Part shown: one piece after another, positions 11,919 to 12,846 of the stretch
Position numbering within the stretch: the stretch's first letter is position 1
Layout of the letters: every line of letters begins with the position of its first letter
From: an uncultured Bacilli bacterium
Lineage (GTDB): Bacteria; Bacillota_I; Bacilli_A; RF39; UBA660
Assembly: GCA_947623855.1 (NCBI GenBank)
Contig: CANQHW010000021.1
Location: 1 to 12,846 of the forward strand
Length of the DNA: 12,846 bases
Reading direction: 5' to 3'
Program-made: the position numbers and the translations under genes
The notes under the pieces: model-generated
The model's database searches: none
The model's input: only the letters and a program-made list of their open reading frames with translations
What the model was told of the DNA's origin: nothing

Positions 11919-12846
11919 ATGATGCAAAAATTAGATATTAAAGATATAAGTAAAGATTTAATTGGGAAAGATATGATAGTTACAGGATGGATTAGAAATC
12001 ATCGACCACAAGCTAGTTTTGGGTTTATTGATTTTGCGGATGGGACTTGTTTTCATCATTTACAAGTAGTTTATGATAATAGTTTAAAAGATTTTGATAA
12101 AGTTAGTCATTATTTAGTAGGTTGTGCTTTAGAAGTAGAGGGAACTTTAGTTAAGAGTGAAGGGAAACAAGATTATGAATTAAAAGCCCATAAAATTACT
12201 TTAGTAGGAGATTGTCCTAGCGACTACCCAATTCAACCTAAAGCTCATTCTAGAGAGTTTTTAAGAGATCAAGCATATTTACGACCTCGGACAAATCTTT
12301 TTCAAGCCGTATTTAAAATTCGGAGCATTGCTGCGATGGCGATTCATGAATATTTTCAAAGTAGAGGGTATTTATATGTTCATACACCATTAATTACCAC
12401 GGCTGATTGTGAAGGGGAAAATCAAATGTTTAAACTTACAACTTTAGATTTAGATAATATCCCTTTAAAGAATGGTAAATGTGATTATGAAAAAGATTTA
12501 TTTAATAAACTTGCTTTTATTACGGGGACGGGTCAATTACACGGAGAGACTTTTGCGATGGCTTTTAAAAAGATTTATACTTTTGGACCGACTTTTAGAA
12601 CTGAAAACTCAAATACAAAAACGCACGCCAATGAATTTTGGATGATTGAACCAGAAATCGCTTTTTGTGATTTAGATGGGTTAATGGATGCGGAAGAAGA
12701 TATGTTAAAATATATAGTTAATTATGTTTTAGAACATGGTAAGGAAGAGTTAGAATTTTTAAATAAGTTTGTGGATAATACTTTACTTACAAAATTAAAT
12801 AATTTAGTTAAATCAAAGTTTTCCAGAATTACGCATAAAGAAGCAG
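11919..12846 (+). CDS. asnS: Asparagine--tRNA ligase, N-terminal part (runs off the window)
   Basis: The frame from ATG 11919 stays open to the window end, 309 complete codons of an enzyme usually about 460 residues. Ribosome binding site AAAGGA (11907-11912) is 6 bases upstream; a second ATG follows at once at 11922. The N-terminal OB fold reads VTGWIRNHRPQASFGFIDF then DGTCFHHLQVVY. The catalytic core has YLRPRTNLFQAVFKIRS, TPLITTADCEGENQMF, TGTGQLHGETFAMAF and the AsnRS-type motif 2 FGPTFRTENSNT (222-233) followed by HANEFWMIEPEIAF. EFWMIEPE separates AsnRS from AspRS. It charges tRNA-Asn directly, so the cell need not rely on AspRS plus GatCAB for Asn-tRNA. It is third in the T-box operon, 14 bases after aspS. 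Confidence 0.96.
   Translation, partial: MMQKLDIKDISKDLIGKDMIVTGWIRNHRPQASFGFIDFADGTCFHHLQVVYDNSLKDFDKVSHYLVGCALEVEGTLVKSEGKQDYELKAHKITLVGDCPSDYPIQPKAHSREFLRDQAYLRPRTNLFQAVFKIRSIAAMAIHEYFQSRGYLYVHTPLITTADCEGENQMFKLTTLDLDNIPLKNGKCDYEKDLFNKLAFITGTGQLHGETFAMAFKKIYTFGPTFRTENSNTKTHANEFWMIEPEIAFCDLDGLMDAEEDMLKYIVNYVLEHGKEELEFLNKFVDNTLLTKLNNLVKSKFSRITHKEA

Noticed and set aside
1..12846. CRISPR arrays, tRNA or rRNA genes, insertion sequences, phage genes
   Set aside because: No regularly spaced repeats, no tRNA-like cloverleaf with a terminal CCA context, and no transposase or integrase coding was seen. The GGTTAGCG-like words near 9218 belong to the T-box leader.

Overview
The window is AT-rich (most genes roughly 30% GC by eye) and reads as a low-GC Gram-positive chromosome. 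It carries a T-box riboswitch, a SpoVB-type flippase, a ComN-like regulator, a long RelA/SpoT homologue, and the relA-dtd-hisS-aspS order known from Bacillus subtilis. TGA is a real stop: the comN-like gene ends in a TGA overlapping the relA ATG, and hisS ends in TGA just before the aspS ribosome binding site. The code is therefore standard, not the Mycoplasma code. The heavy use of AT-rich codons and the compact locus would fit an uncultured gut lineage of Bacilli/Mollicutes relatives; that placement is inference.

Layout. 1-408 is the 3' end of a Cys/Tyr/Ser/Asn-rich protein whose last third sits in a sharply GC-richer patch. A strong promoter and a 5'-terminal hairpin then lead to a 67-residue two-helix membrane protein (492-695). 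It converges on a SpoVB/MurJ-like flippase on the minus strand (678-1994), and a terminator hairpin lies across both gene ends. Divergent from the flippase runs the comN-like/relA/dtd operon (2069-4916), with overlapping start and stop codons. It continues without a visible terminator into two unknown membrane proteins (4940-6709). A third paralogue (6772-7716) has its own near-consensus extended -10 promoter and ends in a hairpin/U-tract terminator. A membrane-anchored protein with a WG-repeat-like segment follows (7781-9061). A promoter and T-box leader (about 9067-9302) then control hisS, an archaeal-type aspS, and asnS, which is cut off by the window end.

How it fits together. Compared with B. 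subtilis, the spoVB-comN ... relA-dtd ... hisS-aspS backbone is kept. secDF, recJ and apt are missing, and four uncharacterised envelope genes stand between dtd and hisS. The points most worth following are: three tandem paralogous membrane proteins sharing a C-terminal LD-x5-LDT motif and basic tail; a Rel enzyme whose ppGpp-hydrolase motif (HDxxED) has become HExxNH while the synthetase half looks intact; a possible diversified or cassette-exchanged C-terminus at 211-317; an archaeal-type AspRS in the bacterial aspS slot; and a T-box whose specifier region contains AAC or AGA but no His or Asp codon.
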